A stretch of 64,000 nucleotides of DNA from Mesonia sp. HuA40. Its GTDB lineage: Bacteria; Bacteroidota; Bacteroidia; Flavobacteriales; Flavobacteriaceae. The notes under the pieces are model-generated. The model searched no databases, was not told where the DNA came from, and was given only the letters and a program-made list of their open reading frames with translations. Numbering within the stretch: position 1 is the stretch's first letter; each line of letters begins with the position of its first letter. The translations under genes were made by a program, and so were the position numbers. The stretch lies in the NCBI RefSeq assembly GCF_008017835.1, contig NZ_VRLT01000029.1, positions 297,559-361,558 on the forward strand, given 5' to 3'. Positions 8,993 to 18,300 of the stretch are shown piece by piece.

Positions 8993-9910
8993 TTACTTAT
9001 TAAGCTCCTGCTTTATTTTTCGCATCAATTTTTCGCCTCCCTTTTTGAGTATTTCGGTTGCTAAGTACTTTCCGGCAAAACTAACTTCGTGAGATTTGAT
9101 AATTGCCTTTTCCTCTAGCTTTTTCTTTCCGTCTAGACTAAACAAAGCACCTACAAATTCGATTTCATGCTCGTTTTTAAATTTAGCATAAGCTCCGATA
9201 GGGGCAGTACAACCTCCTTCTAGGGTGCGTAGAAAATCTCTTTCAATTTGCACACAGGTAGCGGTTTTTTTATCGTTTAATTGCTGTGTAGCTTCGATAG
9301 CAAAATCTTTATCTTCACGAGCCACTACAAGCATAGCTCCTTGTGCTGGAGCTGGAATCATCCAGTCGAGATTAACAAACTCATCAGGCTTTAAATCGAT
9401 GCGCTCTAAGCCCGCAGCGGCAAAAATAGCTCCGTGCCACTCATTATTCGCTAATTTTTCTAGGCGCGTATTCACATTTCCACGTAAATTAACAATTTGG
9501 TGGTATGGGTATTGGTGTAACCATTGGGCTTTTCTTCTAAGACTACCCGTAGCGATTACCCCTTTTTTAGAATCAAAATCTAAACCCTTGTGTACCAATA
9601 TATCTTGGGCATTTGCTCTTGGTAAAACCGCGGTTTGAATGATGCTTTTCGGTAAAGCGGTAGGTACATCTTTCATGGAGTGTACTGCTATATCAATCTC
9701 ATCCTTAATCATCGCAACATCTAGGGTTTTGGTAAAAATACCTGTAATCCCCATCTCGTATAGCGGCTGATCTAAATTTAAATCGCCAGTAGATTTAACG
9801 GGTTTTAATTCGGTTTTATACCCTAAATTCTCCAATTTACTTTTAACTAAATTGGCTTGCCAAAGCGCCAAAGAACTATCTCTGGTACCAATGCGAATAC
9901 ACTCTTTCAT
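8993..9910 (-). CDS. hemC: Hydroxymethylbilane synthase (porphobilinogen deaminase)
   Basis: HemC polymerises four porphobilinogens into hydroxymethylbilane. At 305 aa it has normal length. The N-terminus RIGTRDSSLALWQA, the arginine-rich ATGSLRRKAQWL loop near residue 130, and LEGGCTAPIGAYA near 240, with the cysteine that carries the dipyrromethane cofactor, are all present. The Asp of SMKDVPTALP near residue 80 is the catalytic aspartate. It sits 9 bases downstream of hemA. Confidence 0.97.
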   Translation of the reverse strand: MKECIRIGTRDSSLALWQANLVKSKLENLGYKTELKPVKSTGDLNLDQPLYEMGITGIFTKTLDVAMIKDEIDIAVHSMKDVPTALPKSIIQTAVLPRANAQDILVHKGLDFDSKKGVIATGSLRRKAQWLHQYPYHQIVNLRGNVNTRLEKLANNEWHGAIFAAAGLERIDLKPDEFVNLDWMIPAPAQGAMLVVAREDKDFAIEATQQLNDKKTATCVQIERDFLRTLEGGCTAPIGAYAKFKNEHEIEFVGALFSLDGKKKLEEKAIIKSHEVSFAGKYLATEILKKGGEKLMRKIKQELNK

Positions 9911-9919
9911 AGTTATTGA

Positions 9920-11176
9920 TTAGGAGTTGATTTTCTTTAATTGAAAAACCTTTTGTATGAGATCTAAACTAGCATCTGATGTGTCTTGCTCACCTTTTAA
10001 ATGACTGGCAAATTGATTCATTATTTTCTGAATAATTCTATTGCTTACAAGTTCTGCATGCTCGTTGTTGAAATTGTTTATCTTTCTACTTTGAAAATCA
10101 ATTTCTTCGTCTTTAATGGTTTTTAATTTTTGCTTTAAAGCTTTAATGGTTGGGGCAAATTTTCGGCTTTCTAACCAAGCGTTAAAGTCGGCTTTTACTT
10201 CATCAATAATAGCTTCTGCTTGCGGAATAAACTCCTTTCTTTTTGCCAAGGTGTCGTCTGTCATTTGGGAAAGATAATCTAAATGAACCAAACGTACATT
10301 TTTTAAATCGGTTACATCATCCGATACATTTTTAGGAATAGATAAATCCAAAATTAAAAGATCTTGCTCTGCATGAATAAGTTCTTTAGATATGGTAGGT
10401 CTTTGAGCCCCAGTAGCCACAATAAGAATATCTGTTTTTCTGATTTCAGATTGTAAATCGGCATGATCTTTCACAATTAAATCAAACTTGCCGGCAACAC
10501 GCTCAGCTTTATCTTTGGTGCGATTTATTAGAGTAATGCTTTTATTTTTGGTGTGCTTAACCAGATTTTCACAAGTATTTCTACCAATTTTACCCGTACC
10601 AAAAAGCAATATGTTTTTTTCTGATACGTGCTTTACATGTTGTAAAATGTAGTGAACAGAAGCGAAAGATACCGAAGTGGCTCCAGATGATAAGTTGGTC
10701 TCGCTCTTTATACGTTTGCTCGCTTGAATAACAGCATTGGCTAAACGTTCTAAAAACGGATTGTCTAAACCATATTTTTTACTAACTCGAAAAGCTTCTT
10801 TTAGCTGACTAATAATCTCAAAATCACCAACAATTTGACTGTCTAAGCCAGTACCCATTCTAAACAAATGACTAATGGCCTCTTGGTTTTTATAAACATA
10901 GGCCACTTCTTCAAATTCTTCAACGGTGCCTTGTGTGTGTTTGCACAATAATTTGATGAGTTGAAACGGATGCTCAGCAAAACCGTAAACCTCTGTACGA
11001 TTACAGGTAGAAGTAACCAATAGTCCTTCTAAGCCATCTTGTTTGGCTTCTTCTAATATTTTGATACGCTGCTCATTGGTTATGCTAAAATGACCGCGGG
11101 TTACCGCATCTGCCTTTTGATAACTCAAGCCAATGGCGTAAAAAGAATGATGTCTACTAACGTGATAATTTCTCAT
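9920..11176 (-). CDS. hemA: Glutamyl-tRNA reductase, first gene of the heme operon
   Basis: This enzyme reduces glutamyl-tRNA to glutamate-1-semialdehyde with NADPH, the committed step of the C5 pathway. It shows the catalytic-cysteine motif TCNRTEVYG, the GLDSQIVGDFEI loop, the SSGATSVSF segment and the NADPH-binding GTGKIGRNTCENL. A longer frame reaches 11263, but its first 29 codons have no family character, and a promoter box (11204-11211) lies inside them. I therefore start at the ATG at 11176 (MRNYHVSRHHSFYAIG), giving 418 aa. The partner aminotransferase HemL is not in the window. The gene diverges from the AraC regulator. Confidence 0.96.
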   Translation of the reverse strand: MRNYHVSRHHSFYAIGLSYQKADAVTRGHFSITNEQRIKILEEAKQDGLEGLLVTSTCNRTEVYGFAEHPFQLIKLLCKHTQGTVEEFEEVAYVYKNQEAISHLFRMGTGLDSQIVGDFEIISQLKEAFRVSKKYGLDNPFLERLANAVIQASKRIKSETNLSSGATSVSFASVHYILQHVKHVSEKNILLFGTGKIGRNTCENLVKHTKNKSITLINRTKDKAERVAGKFDLIVKDHADLQSEIRKTDILIVATGAQRPTISKELIHAEQDLLILDLSIPKNVSDDVTDLKNVRLVHLDYLSQMTDDTLAKRKEFIPQAEAIIDEVKADFNAWLESRKFAPTIKALKQKLKTIKDEEIDFQSRKINNFNNEHAELVSNRIIQKIMNQFASHLKGEQDTSDASLDLIQKVFQLKKINS

Positions 11177-11203
11177 AAAAGGAAAAAACCTAAAATGTGC
11201 ATG

Positions 11204-11211
11204 CAAATGTA
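11204..11211 (-). promoter_or_regulatory. Candidate -7 box of the hemA operon promoter
   Basis: The minus strand reads TACATTTG, a perfect TAnnTTTG, 27 bases before the hemA ATG. It lies in the 199-base divergent region shared with the AraC regulator, so it is a likely control point of the operon and fixes the hemA start. Confidence 0.55.
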
Positions 11212-11375
11212 AAGTTAAGATTTTTTTAAAAATAACGCTAGAAGTACTTTTTGTATCGTTCAAGGTAATTTAACTCGTTTTTTATATAGATATTTGTCAT
11301 TAAGGGATTTTTAAGGGGTTTTGAGCTGTTTTGCTGCTTGCTTTTTAGAATGATTCTAAATAAAATACATTAAAT

Positions 11376-12278
11376 ATGATAAATGTCATAAAAAAAAATA
11401 ACGCTACAGGGTCTTATGAGCTTTTTAAGCTTGAAGAGGGTCTCTTTGTTCTTAAGAGCTTAAATAATCAAAAAGACAATCACATTATTGAGAAAAAAAT
11501 CAACAAAGATTTTATTCAATTTCATTTTTGCACTAAGGGTAATCTAGAATTTTTATTTAATCAAGGTAAATACCAAATTGGTTTAAAAGAAGAAAAGAAC
11601 TTGTTATTGTATAATCCTAAACAAGATTTACCTCTGCATCTGGTTATTAAACCTAACTCTTGGTGGGTGAGTTTGATAGTTTCAATTAAAAAATTACATG
11701 AGTTGTTTTCTGATGAAGCTAATTATATTGATTTCCTTACCGATGAGAAGCGCAATACCAAATATTATAAAGAGCACGATGTGAGTCCGTCTATGGCGGT
11801 AGTATTAAGTCAGGTGTTGAATTTTAACTTGCATCCATCCGTTAAGAAGTTATATTTAAAAGCCAAAGCTTTTGAGCTGTTAAGCTTATATTTTAATATG
11901 CCCGCCGAAACCAATATAGAACAATGTCCTTTCTTAGCCGATGAAGATAATATTCGTAAAATAAGTCAGGCTAAAGAAATTATCATCAGTCAAATGGCAG
12001 AACCACCTAGTCTGCAGGAGTTAGCCGATGAAATTGATTTGAGTTTAAAAAAATTAAAAGAAGGTTTTAAAGAGGTATATGGAGATACGGTTTACGGATT
12101 TTTACTGGATTACAAAATGGAATATGCCCGAAAATTGTTAGAAAGTGGCGATTATAACGTTAATGAAGTAGGTCTACAAGTAGGATATAGCACCTCAAGC
12201 CATTTTATTGCAGCTTTTAAAAAGAAATTTAATACCACGCCCAAAAAATATATTCAATCTATAAATTTGTTTTCTTGA
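11376..12278 (+). CDS. AraC-family transcriptional regulator between hemA and hemH
   Basis: A 300-aa protein. The N-terminal sensing region (about 1-185) has no recognisable domain. The C-terminus is a double helix-turn-helix of AraC type: the first HTH is PPSLQELADEIDLSLKKLKEGF near residue 210, and the second is NVNEVGLQVGYSTSSHFIAAFKKKF with the trailing TPKKYI. It is transcribed away from hemA and towards hemH, and both are heme genes. The simplest reading is a local regulator of heme synthesis or iron response. The ligand is not visible. Several cysteines (residue 52 and near 187) are isolated and do not form a cluster motif. Confidence 0.88.
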   Translation: MINVIKKNNATGSYELFKLEEGLFVLKSLNNQKDNHIIEKKINKDFIQFHFCTKGNLEFLFNQGKYQIGLKEEKNLLLYNPKQDLPLHLVIKPNSWWVSLIVSIKKLHELFSDEANYIDFLTDEKRNTKYYKEHDVSPSMAVVLSQVLNFNLHPSVKKLYLKAKAFELLSLYFNMPAETNIEQCPFLADEDNIRKISQAKEIIISQMAEPPSLQELADEIDLSLKKLKEGFKEVYGDTVYGFLLDYKMEYARKLLESGDYNVNEVGLQVGYSTSSHFIAAFKKKFNTTPKKYIQSINLFS

Positions 12279-12358
12279 TAAATTATAATTCTTTTAAATG
12301 GCGTTTAGAATCCCTATGTGTAATAAAGAATTATTTTTGACTAAAATATAAAATGTTT

Positions 12359-13378
12359 ATGAAAGGAGTTTTACTGGTAAATCTGGGTTCACCCGATAGT
12401 ACAAATCCAAAAGATGTTAAGCGATATTTAGATGAGTTTTTAATGGATGAAAGGGTAATCGATTTGCCCTGGCTGCTAAGAGCGCTAATTGTTAAGGGTA
12501 TTGTGTTGAATACCCGGCCTAAAAAATCGGCTGAAGCCTATCAAAAAATATGGTGGGATGAAGGCAGCCCTTTAATTGTTTTGTCAAAAAGGCTTCAAGA
12601 TAAAATAGATGAACATACCGATATTCCTATAGCACTGGCCATGCGTTATGGGAATCCTAGCATAGCCGACGGACTTAAAGAATTGCACGAACAGGGCGTT
12701 ACCCAAGTATTGCTCATGCCTTTATATCCGCAATACGCCATGGCTACTATAGAGACTATTGTTGTGTTGGCCAAAGAGTTGCAAGCAAAACATTATCCCA
12801 AAATGCAGATAGACACTTTGCCACCTTTTTATAATAACCCTGCTTATATTAAAGTGCTTTCTAATAGTATACAGGAGGCTTTAAAAGATAAAGAGTACGA
12901 TCATTTATTGTTTAGTTATCACGGTGTACCCGAAAGACATATCAGAAAAAGCGATATAACCAACTCGCATTGTAAATTAGATAAAAGTTGTTGTGTTACT
13001 CCCTCGCCAGCACACGAATTTTGTTATAGACACCAGTGTTATGAAAGTACGCGATTGGTGGCTGAACGTTTAAACTTGCCAGAAAATAAATACAGTACTT
13101 CTTTTCAATCTAGATTAGGTTTTGACCCTTGGCTACAACCATATACCGATAGAACAATTGAGCGATTTGGACAAGAAGGTGTAAAAAATATGGCAGTGGT
13201 AACTCCCGCATTTGTTTCTGATTGCTTAGAAACCCTAGAAGAAATAGCTATGGAAGGAGAAGAAATCTTTCACGAAAATGGCGGAAAAAATTTTACTACA
13301 ATTCCTTGCCTTAACGACAGAGAGGATTGGGTGCAAACCTTAAGCAATTGGATTAACCAATGGGTAAACAAGCCCTAA
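12359..13378 (+). CDS. hemH: Ferrochelatase (protoporphyrin ferrochelatase)
   Basis: HemH inserts Fe2+ into protoporphyrin IX. The chain starts MKGVLLVNLGSPDS, the usual N-terminus; an ATG two codons earlier (12353) is also possible. The catalytic His is in LLFSYHGVPERHI near residue 190, and the acidic metal path is in DCLETLEEIAMEG near 290. Two cysteine pairs, in CKLDKSCC and CYRHQC, resemble bacterial members that carry extra cysteines. Whether they bind a cluster cannot be judged here. It lies 74-80 bases after the AraC gene and 9 before the MATE gene. Confidence 0.95.
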   Translation: MKGVLLVNLGSPDSTNPKDVKRYLDEFLMDERVIDLPWLLRALIVKGIVLNTRPKKSAEAYQKIWWDEGSPLIVLSKRLQDKIDEHTDIPIALAMRYGNPSIADGLKELHEQGVTQVLLMPLYPQYAMATIETIVVLAKELQAKHYPKMQIDTLPPFYNNPAYIKVLSNSIQEALKDKEYDHLLFSYHGVPERHIRKSDITNSHCKLDKSCCVTPSPAHEFCYRHQCYESTRLVAERLNLPENKYSTSFQSRLGFDPWLQPYTDRTIERFGQEGVKNMAVVTPAFVSDCLETLEEIAMEGEEIFHENGGKNFTTIPCLNDREDWVQTLSNWINQWVNKP

Positions 13379-13387
13379 GGTTCTGTT

Positions 13388-14734
13388 ATGGCTAAAAAGA
13401 ATGCAAAAGAGCTGGGACAAAAACCTATTGGTAAACTTTTATTAGAGCAATCTGTTCCTGCTTCAATCGGTGTTCTTATTATGTCTCTAAATATAATGGT
13501 AGATACCATATTTGTAGGCAACTGGATTGGCCCAACCGCCATTGCAGCTATAAATGTGGTGCTGCCGGTTTCGTTTTTTATCGCAGCCCTGGGCATGGCT
13601 ATAGGCGTGGGCGGAGCTTCAATAATCTCCCGCGCCTTGGGAGCCAATAATTATGAGAAAGCGCTTAAAACCTTTGGTAATCAAATTGGTTTAACGTTAC
13701 TTCTTTGCGTAAGCTTAGCTGGGTTGGGCTTAGTTTATACCGATAGCTTGATACCTGCTTTTGGAGGTAAGGGTGAGATTTTTGATCTTGCCAAAACTTA
13801 CTACCAAATTGTGCTTTACGGAGTCCCCATTTTAGGATTAGTCATGATGGGGAACAGCAGTATTAGGGCAGAAGGTAAACCTAAATTTGCGATGATTGCC
13901 ATGGTAATACCCTCGGTGGGGAATTTACTAGCAGATTATATTTTGATTTATGTATTAGATTGGGGCATGGCTGGTGCAGCTTGGGCTACTACTGGCTCTT
14001 ATATAGTAAGTTTCTTATTTATACTTTGGTTTTTTTCTTCAAAAAATAGTGAACTCAAGTTAACCTGGAAGCATTTTGGCTTAGAGAAACAAATTGTTAA
14101 AGAAATAGGTTCTTTAGGATTTGTTACGCTATCGCGCCAAGCGGTTGTTAGTATTACCTACTTATTGCTCAACAATATATTATATGAATTAGGCGGTGCG
14201 CAATCGGTTACGGTTTATGCTATTGTGGCACGGATGTTAATGTTTGTGTTGTTTCCCATTTTGGGTATAACACAAGGTTTTTTGCCAATTGCCGGATATA
14301 ATTACGGTGCCAATAAACCACAGCGTGTTAGAAAGAGTATAAATTTAGCTATAGGTAGCGCTAGTCTTTTAGCATTAGGAATATTCAGTATCATTATGAT
14401 ATTTCCAGAGCAAATAGCGAGTGTTTTTACCCAAGACCCTATTATCTTACAAGAAACCCCAGCAGCCATGCGTTGGGTATTCGCGGCCCTACCCATAATA
14501 TCTTTGCAGTTAATAGGCTCTGCCTATTTTCAGGCAATAGGAAAAGCTATACCCGCACTTTTGCTTACCCTTAGCAGACAAGGCTTCTTTTTTATACCTT
14601 TGGTCTTGATATTGCCAAAATATTATGGCTTATGGGGAGTGTGGATTTCTTTTCCGTTGGCGGATTTGATTTCGACCTTAGTAACGGGTTGGGTATTAAA
14701 AAGAGAAGTACAACTAAATTTAAAACAAGCTTAG
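13388..14734 (+). CDS. MATE-family efflux transporter
   Basis: A 448-aa integral membrane protein with about twelve hydrophobic segments. It has the MATE hallmarks of an early NIMVDTIFVGNWIGPTA segment and a second-half repeat beginning near ITYLLLNN. It belongs to the branch often called MepA/NorM-like that exports cationic drugs by Na+ or H+ antiport. It follows hemH by 9 bases and precedes hemJ, so it is probably co-transcribed with late heme genes. Export of porphyrins or another tetrapyrrole-linked compound is a fair guess but not shown. Confidence 0.9.
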   Translation: MAKKNAKELGQKPIGKLLLEQSVPASIGVLIMSLNIMVDTIFVGNWIGPTAIAAINVVLPVSFFIAALGMAIGVGGASIISRALGANNYEKALKTFGNQIGLTLLLCVSLAGLGLVYTDSLIPAFGGKGEIFDLAKTYYQIVLYGVPILGLVMMGNSSIRAEGKPKFAMIAMVIPSVGNLLADYILIYVLDWGMAGAAWATTGSYIVSFLFILWFFSSKNSELKLTWKHFGLEKQIVKEIGSLGFVTLSRQAVVSITYLLLNNILYELGGAQSVTVYAIVARMLMFVLFPILGITQGFLPIAGYNYGANKPQRVRKSINLAIGSASLLALGIFSIIMIFPEQIASVFTQDPIILQETPAAMRWVFAALPIISLQLIGSAYFQAIGKAIPALLLTLSRQGFFFIPLVLILPKYYGLWGVWISFPLADLISTLVTGWVLKREVQLNLKQA

Positions 14735-14784
14735 TGATTATTTATAGCACGATATTTGCTGCCCTTTATTGATTATTTATTTTC

Positions 14785-15324
14785 ATGGAATACTACAATT
14801 ATATCAAGGCTTTACATTTAATATTTGTGATCACCTGGTTTGCCGGCCTGTTTTATATCCCAAGATTGTTTATCTATCAAATCGAAGCTCAAGAGAAACC
14901 TTCACCAGAAAAAGAAATTCTCAACAAACAGTTTAAAATAATGACGCAACGGCTCTGGTATATAATTACTTGGCCATCGGCAATTTTGGCTACTTTATTT
15001 GCAGTATGGTTGCTTGTTCTTAATCCAGCTTGGTTATCGCAATCTTGGATGCACGTAAAATTAGGTTTTGTTTTATTGTTGTTTGTATACCACGGGAAAT
15101 GCCATCATTTTTTTAAGCTTCAGCAACGAGACGTATTTAAACTTAGCTCTAATCAAATGCGAATTTTTAATGAGGGTTCTACCTTAATTCTATTTGCGGT
15201 TGTCTTTTTGGTAATTCTAAAGAATGCCGTAAATTGGATCTACGGTGTGGTGGGCATTTTCGTTTTAGCCATTTTATTAATGCTTGGAATCAAACTTTAT
15301 AAGCGCATACGAACAAAAGAATAA
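14785..15324 (+). CDS. hemJ: Protoporphyrinogen IX oxidase HemJ
   Basis: A 179-aa protein with four to five membrane segments that matches the HemJ family, the quinone-linked protoporphyrinogen IX oxidase of many Gram-negatives. The N-terminal signature holds H11 in KALHLIF and the Arg of GLFYIPRLF. The conserved Lys is in SWMHVKLGF. It could be mistaken for a CopD-family protein, but length, signature and location among hem genes favour HemJ. It fills the step between HemF and HemH. No other protoporphyrinogen oxidase is in the window. Confidence 0.88.
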   Translation: MEYYNYIKALHLIFVITWFAGLFYIPRLFIYQIEAQEKPSPEKEILNKQFKIMTQRLWYIITWPSAILATLFAVWLLVLNPAWLSQSWMHVKLGFVLLLFVYHGKCHHFFKLQQRDVFKLSSNQMRIFNEGSTLILFAVVFLVILKNAVNWIYGVVGIFVLAILLMLGIKLYKRIRTKE

Positions 15325-15327
15325 ATT

Positions 15328-16779
15328 ATGAAATGGATAACCCGTTCTTTACGTACTCGTATTTTTCTAAGCATGATATTTCTAGTGCTAGGAGCTTCGG
15401 TGCTTATTGCGGGGGTTACCGTCTATCAATACAAAAAAGAGGCCGAAGCCTATCAAAGAGATAAGCTAAAACAAAAGGAGGCTTCGATACGGGCAAGTAT
15501 CAATTACGAGATTCAAACCACTACTTACCCCGTAGTACCAGAAAATATGGAACTCATCTTTAGGAAAAAAATATATGAGTTACGTAACATCCATAACACA
15601 GAAATCAATATTTATAATCTTTCTGGGCAGTTGGTGAAGTCTTCTAAACCTACTTTTTTTAAAGATTCAAGCAGCACCCGTATACCAAAAGAAATATTAA
15701 ATAACATAAGGAATTCGCCTTCAAAACGATTTGTAAACTTTTACACAGAAGATGGGGAAAAACTGCAGTCATCGTTTACCTATATTACCGATAAATACTT
15801 TAAACCCTTGGGGATTCTAAATCTCCCGCATATAAAAGACGATGGATTTATAGAGATGCAACTAAAAGATTTCCTAAGGCTTTTAGCTCAAGTCTATTTA
15901 GTACTTATTATAGCGGCCATTTTGCTTTCTTATTTTTTGTCTAAATACATTACAAGCTCATTAAAAACGGTAAGTGAAAAAATTCATGCTACTCGATTAG
16001 ATAAAGAAAATACAAAGATAAGCGTTAACAAAGCATCAGATGAGGTGAAATTACTTATCACCGCTTATAATTCTATGATAGATGAATTAGAGGAGAGTGC
16101 TATTAAATTGGCTAAAAGTGAGCGCGAACAGGCCTGGCGTGAGATGGCCAAACAAGTGGCACACGAGATTAAAAATCCGTTAACCCCAATGCGATTAACG
16201 GTACAGAGTTTTGAGCGTAATTTCAACCCACAGGATCCTAATATAAAGCAGAAGCTAAAAGAATATAGCCAAACTTTAATCCAGCAAATAGATACTATGA
16301 GTTCAATTGCTTCGGCTTTTTCTAATTTTGCTAAAATGCCGGCACAACAGAGCGAGCAGTTAAATGTACCCGAAATAGTTGGTCTGGCTTTAGATATCTT
16401 TAAAGAGCATAATATTGAATTTTCTACCGAGCAAGGTGAAATCAAAGCCATATTCGACAGGTCTCAACTAATTAGAGTGGTTACCAATTTGGTTAAAAAT
16501 GCCTTACAAGCTAGTGAAGGCAATTCATCCGAGCCTGTTAAAGTGGCGGTTTACACCAAAAATCAAAACGTTTTGATTGAAGTTAGCGATAAAGGAAGCG
16601 GAATTCCTGAAGAATATAAAAATTGTATATTTGAACCTAAATTTACAACAAAAACTAGTGGTATGGGACTTGGTTTAGGCATCATTAAAAATATAGTTGA
16701 AGCCTATAAAGGGAGTATCACTTTTACGACAGAAATAAATAAGGGAACTACCTTTTATGTGAAATTTCCAAAATTATAA
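15328..16779 (+). CDS. Orphan sensor histidine kinase (NtrY-like architecture)
   Basis: A 483-aa membrane kinase. The order is: TM1 at about 12-33; an extracytoplasmic sensor of about 150 residues; TM2 at about 185-205; HAMP to about 260; HisKA with the phospho-accepting His in KQVAHEIKNPLTPMRL near residue 275; then a HATPase with N-box VKNALQAS, G1 SDKGSGIPEE and G2 GMGLGLGI. No response regulator is adjacent, so the partner lies elsewhere. It begins 3 bases after hemJ and ends 5 bases before an enoyl-CoA hydratase, so it is part of the rightward run from hemH. Confidence 0.9.
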   Translation: MKWITRSLRTRIFLSMIFLVLGASVLIAGVTVYQYKKEAEAYQRDKLKQKEASIRASINYEIQTTTYPVVPENMELIFRKKIYELRNIHNTEINIYNLSGQLVKSSKPTFFKDSSSTRIPKEILNNIRNSPSKRFVNFYTEDGEKLQSSFTYITDKYFKPLGILNLPHIKDDGFIEMQLKDFLRLLAQVYLVLIIAAILLSYFLSKYITSSLKTVSEKIHATRLDKENTKISVNKASDEVKLLITAYNSMIDELEESAIKLAKSEREQAWREMAKQVAHEIKNPLTPMRLTVQSFERNFNPQDPNIKQKLKEYSQTLIQQIDTMSSIASAFSNFAKMPAQQSEQLNVPEIVGLALDIFKEHNIEFSTEQGEIKAIFDRSQLIRVVTNLVKNALQASEGNSSEPVKVAVYTKNQNVLIEVSDKGSGIPEEYKNCIFEPKFTTKTSGMGLGLGIIKNIVEAYKGSITFTTEINKGTTFYVKFPKL

Positions 16780-16784
16780 TAACT

Positions 16785-17567
16785 ATGAATTACGAAAATA
16801 TCATTTGCGATAAAGAGCAAGGCGTGGCTCAATTAACTATAAACAGACCCAAAAAATTAAATGCTTTAAACCGAGAAACCTTAAAAGAAATTAATGATGC
16901 CATAAAGATCTTGGAATCTGATGATGAGGTAAAAATTATAATTCTTACCGGAAGTGGAGAAAAAGCTTTTGTAGCAGGAGCCGATATTGCTGAATTTGCT
17001 GATTTTAGTGTAGAAAAAGGTACTGAATTGGCGCAGAAGGGTCATCAAGAGGTTTTTGATAAAATAGCACAGCTTAAAAAGCCTGTTATAGCTGCTATCA
17101 ATGGTTTTGCGCTAGGCGGAGGGCTAGAATTGGCAATGGCTGCCCATTTTAGAATTGCATCTGATAACGCAAAAATGGGGTTACCCGAAACTTCTTTAGG
17201 GGTAATACCAGGTTATGGTGGCACTCAAAGGCTTACCCAGTTGGTAGGACGAGGAAGAGCACTTGAAATGATTATGACTGCAGGGATGATTAATGCAAAT
17301 CAGGCTTTACAATACGGTTTGGTAAACCATGTAGTACCGCAAGACGAATTACTTGTGTTTGCTAATGATTTAGCTCAAAAAATAACCAAAAATTCTTTGG
17401 TTGCCATTGCTTACGCAATTGATGCGGTAAATGCTTTTGATGATAAAAAAGAGAACGGTTTTAAAAAGGAAATTGAGAACTTTGGAAAGAGCTTTGGAAC
17501 AAATGATTTTAAAGAAGGTACGCAAGCTTTCTTGAACAAGAGAAAACCATCATTTCCAAACTCTTAA
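16785..17567 (+). CDS. Enoyl-CoA hydratase/isomerase family protein
   Basis: A 260-aa crotonase-fold enzyme. The oxyanion-hole loops FVAGADIAEF near residue 65 and NGFALGGGLELAMA near 105 are intact. The two catalytic glutamates of true hydratases fall in LGGGLELAMA and LPETSLGVIPGYGGTQRL, and both are present, so 2-enoyl-CoA hydration is the likeliest activity. It acts in the cytoplasm in fatty-acid or amino-acid beta-oxidation. It is the last gene before a strong bidirectional terminator. Confidence 0.9.
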   Translation: MNYENIICDKEQGVAQLTINRPKKLNALNRETLKEINDAIKILESDDEVKIIILTGSGEKAFVAGADIAEFADFSVEKGTELAQKGHQEVFDKIAQLKKPVIAAINGFALGGGLELAMAAHFRIASDNAKMGLPETSLGVIPGYGGTQRLTQLVGRGRALEMIMTAGMINANQALQYGLVNHVVPQDELLVFANDLAQKITKNSLVAIAYAIDAVNAFDDKKENGFKKEIENFGKSFGTNDFKEGTQAFLNKRKPSFPNS

Positions 17568-17584
17568 TTTAATGAATTACTCAT

Positions 17585-17618
17585 AAAAAAAACCTTGGCG
17601 ATAAACGTCAAGGTTTTT
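17585..17618. terminator. Bidirectional intrinsic terminator
   Basis: A hairpin with arms CCTTGGCG and CGTCAAGG around ATAAA has an A-run on the left and a T-run on the right. It lies between the convergent enoyl-CoA hydratase and HD-hydrolase genes and can serve both. Confidence 0.85.
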
Positions 17619-17639
17619 TGTTTTAAGAGCAATATTTCT

Positions 17640-18293
17640 TTACACCTTACCTTCCCACTCAAGAAAGAATTGGCTAAGATACTGCTGCATAAACTGGTGT
17701 CTTTTTTGTGCCATTTTTTTACCGGTAGAGGTTTGTATTTTATCCTTTAATCTCAGTAATTTCTCGTAAAAATGATTAATAGTAGTTCCTCCACCTTTTT
17801 TATATACATCTTTACTCATATTTAAATTGGGAGAAATATTAGGGTCATAAATAAGGTTGTTTTTAAATCCGCCATAATTAAAAGTACGAGCAATACCTAT
17901 AGCTCCCATTGCGTCTAAAAAATCGGCATCTTGTACTACCTGTAATTCTAAACTAGGTTGACTAATTTGTTGGTGACCTCCTTTAAAACCAATTTGTTTC
18001 AAGATATCTATAACCGCATTATAGGTAGGCTCAGGTGTATCTATGCTTGCTAAAAACTCACCAGCTTTTTGTGCGCCTAAGCTTTCGTTGCCTTCATGAA
18101 ATTTGTAATCGGCAATATCGTGCAGTAAAGCGGCTAAAGCAACCACTTCTTGATTGGCCCCCTCGATTTGAGCAATCTGTAAAGCAATTTTATAAACACG
18201 CTCTATATGAAAATAATCGTGGCCTGCTTCGGCCCCAGCCAATTCATCCTTAACAAAGGTAATGGTTTGGGCTACGAATTTATTTTTCTGCAT
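17640..18293 (-). CDS. HD-domain phosphohydrolase
   Basis: A 217-aa soluble protein of the YedJ/HD superfamily. The metal ligands are the His in GHDYFHIERV near residue 20, the HD pair in LAALLHDIADYKF near 55, and a later Asp in VQDADFLDAMGAIG near 118. Homologues hydrolyse phosphate esters, possibly nucleotides; the substrate is unknown. It starts 7 bases after the acyl-ACP desaturase stop, as the third gene of a plsC-desaturase-HD operon, but its link to lipids is not evident. Confidence 0.87.
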   Translation of the reverse strand: MQKNKFVAQTITFVKDELAGAEAGHDYFHIERVYKIALQIAQIEGANQEVVALAALLHDIADYKFHEGNESLGAQKAGEFLASIDTPEPTYNAVIDILKQIGFKGGHQQISQPSLELQVVQDADFLDAMGAIGIARTFNYGGFKNNLIYDPNISPNLNMSKDVYKKGGGTTINHFYEKLLRLKDKIQTSTGKKMAQKRHQFMQQYLSQFFLEWEGKV

Positions 18294-18300
18294 ACAATAA

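Noticed and set aside
9225..9638. Open frame of 137 codons on the plus strand across hemC
   Set aside because: It is the antisense shadow of hemC. Its translation is rich in Ser/Arg/Cys without family character, while hemC on the other strand has all its motifs.
9920..11263. Long form of HemA beginning at 11263
   Set aside because: The extra 29 residues have no family similarity and contain the promoter -7 box; the start at 11176 fits both.
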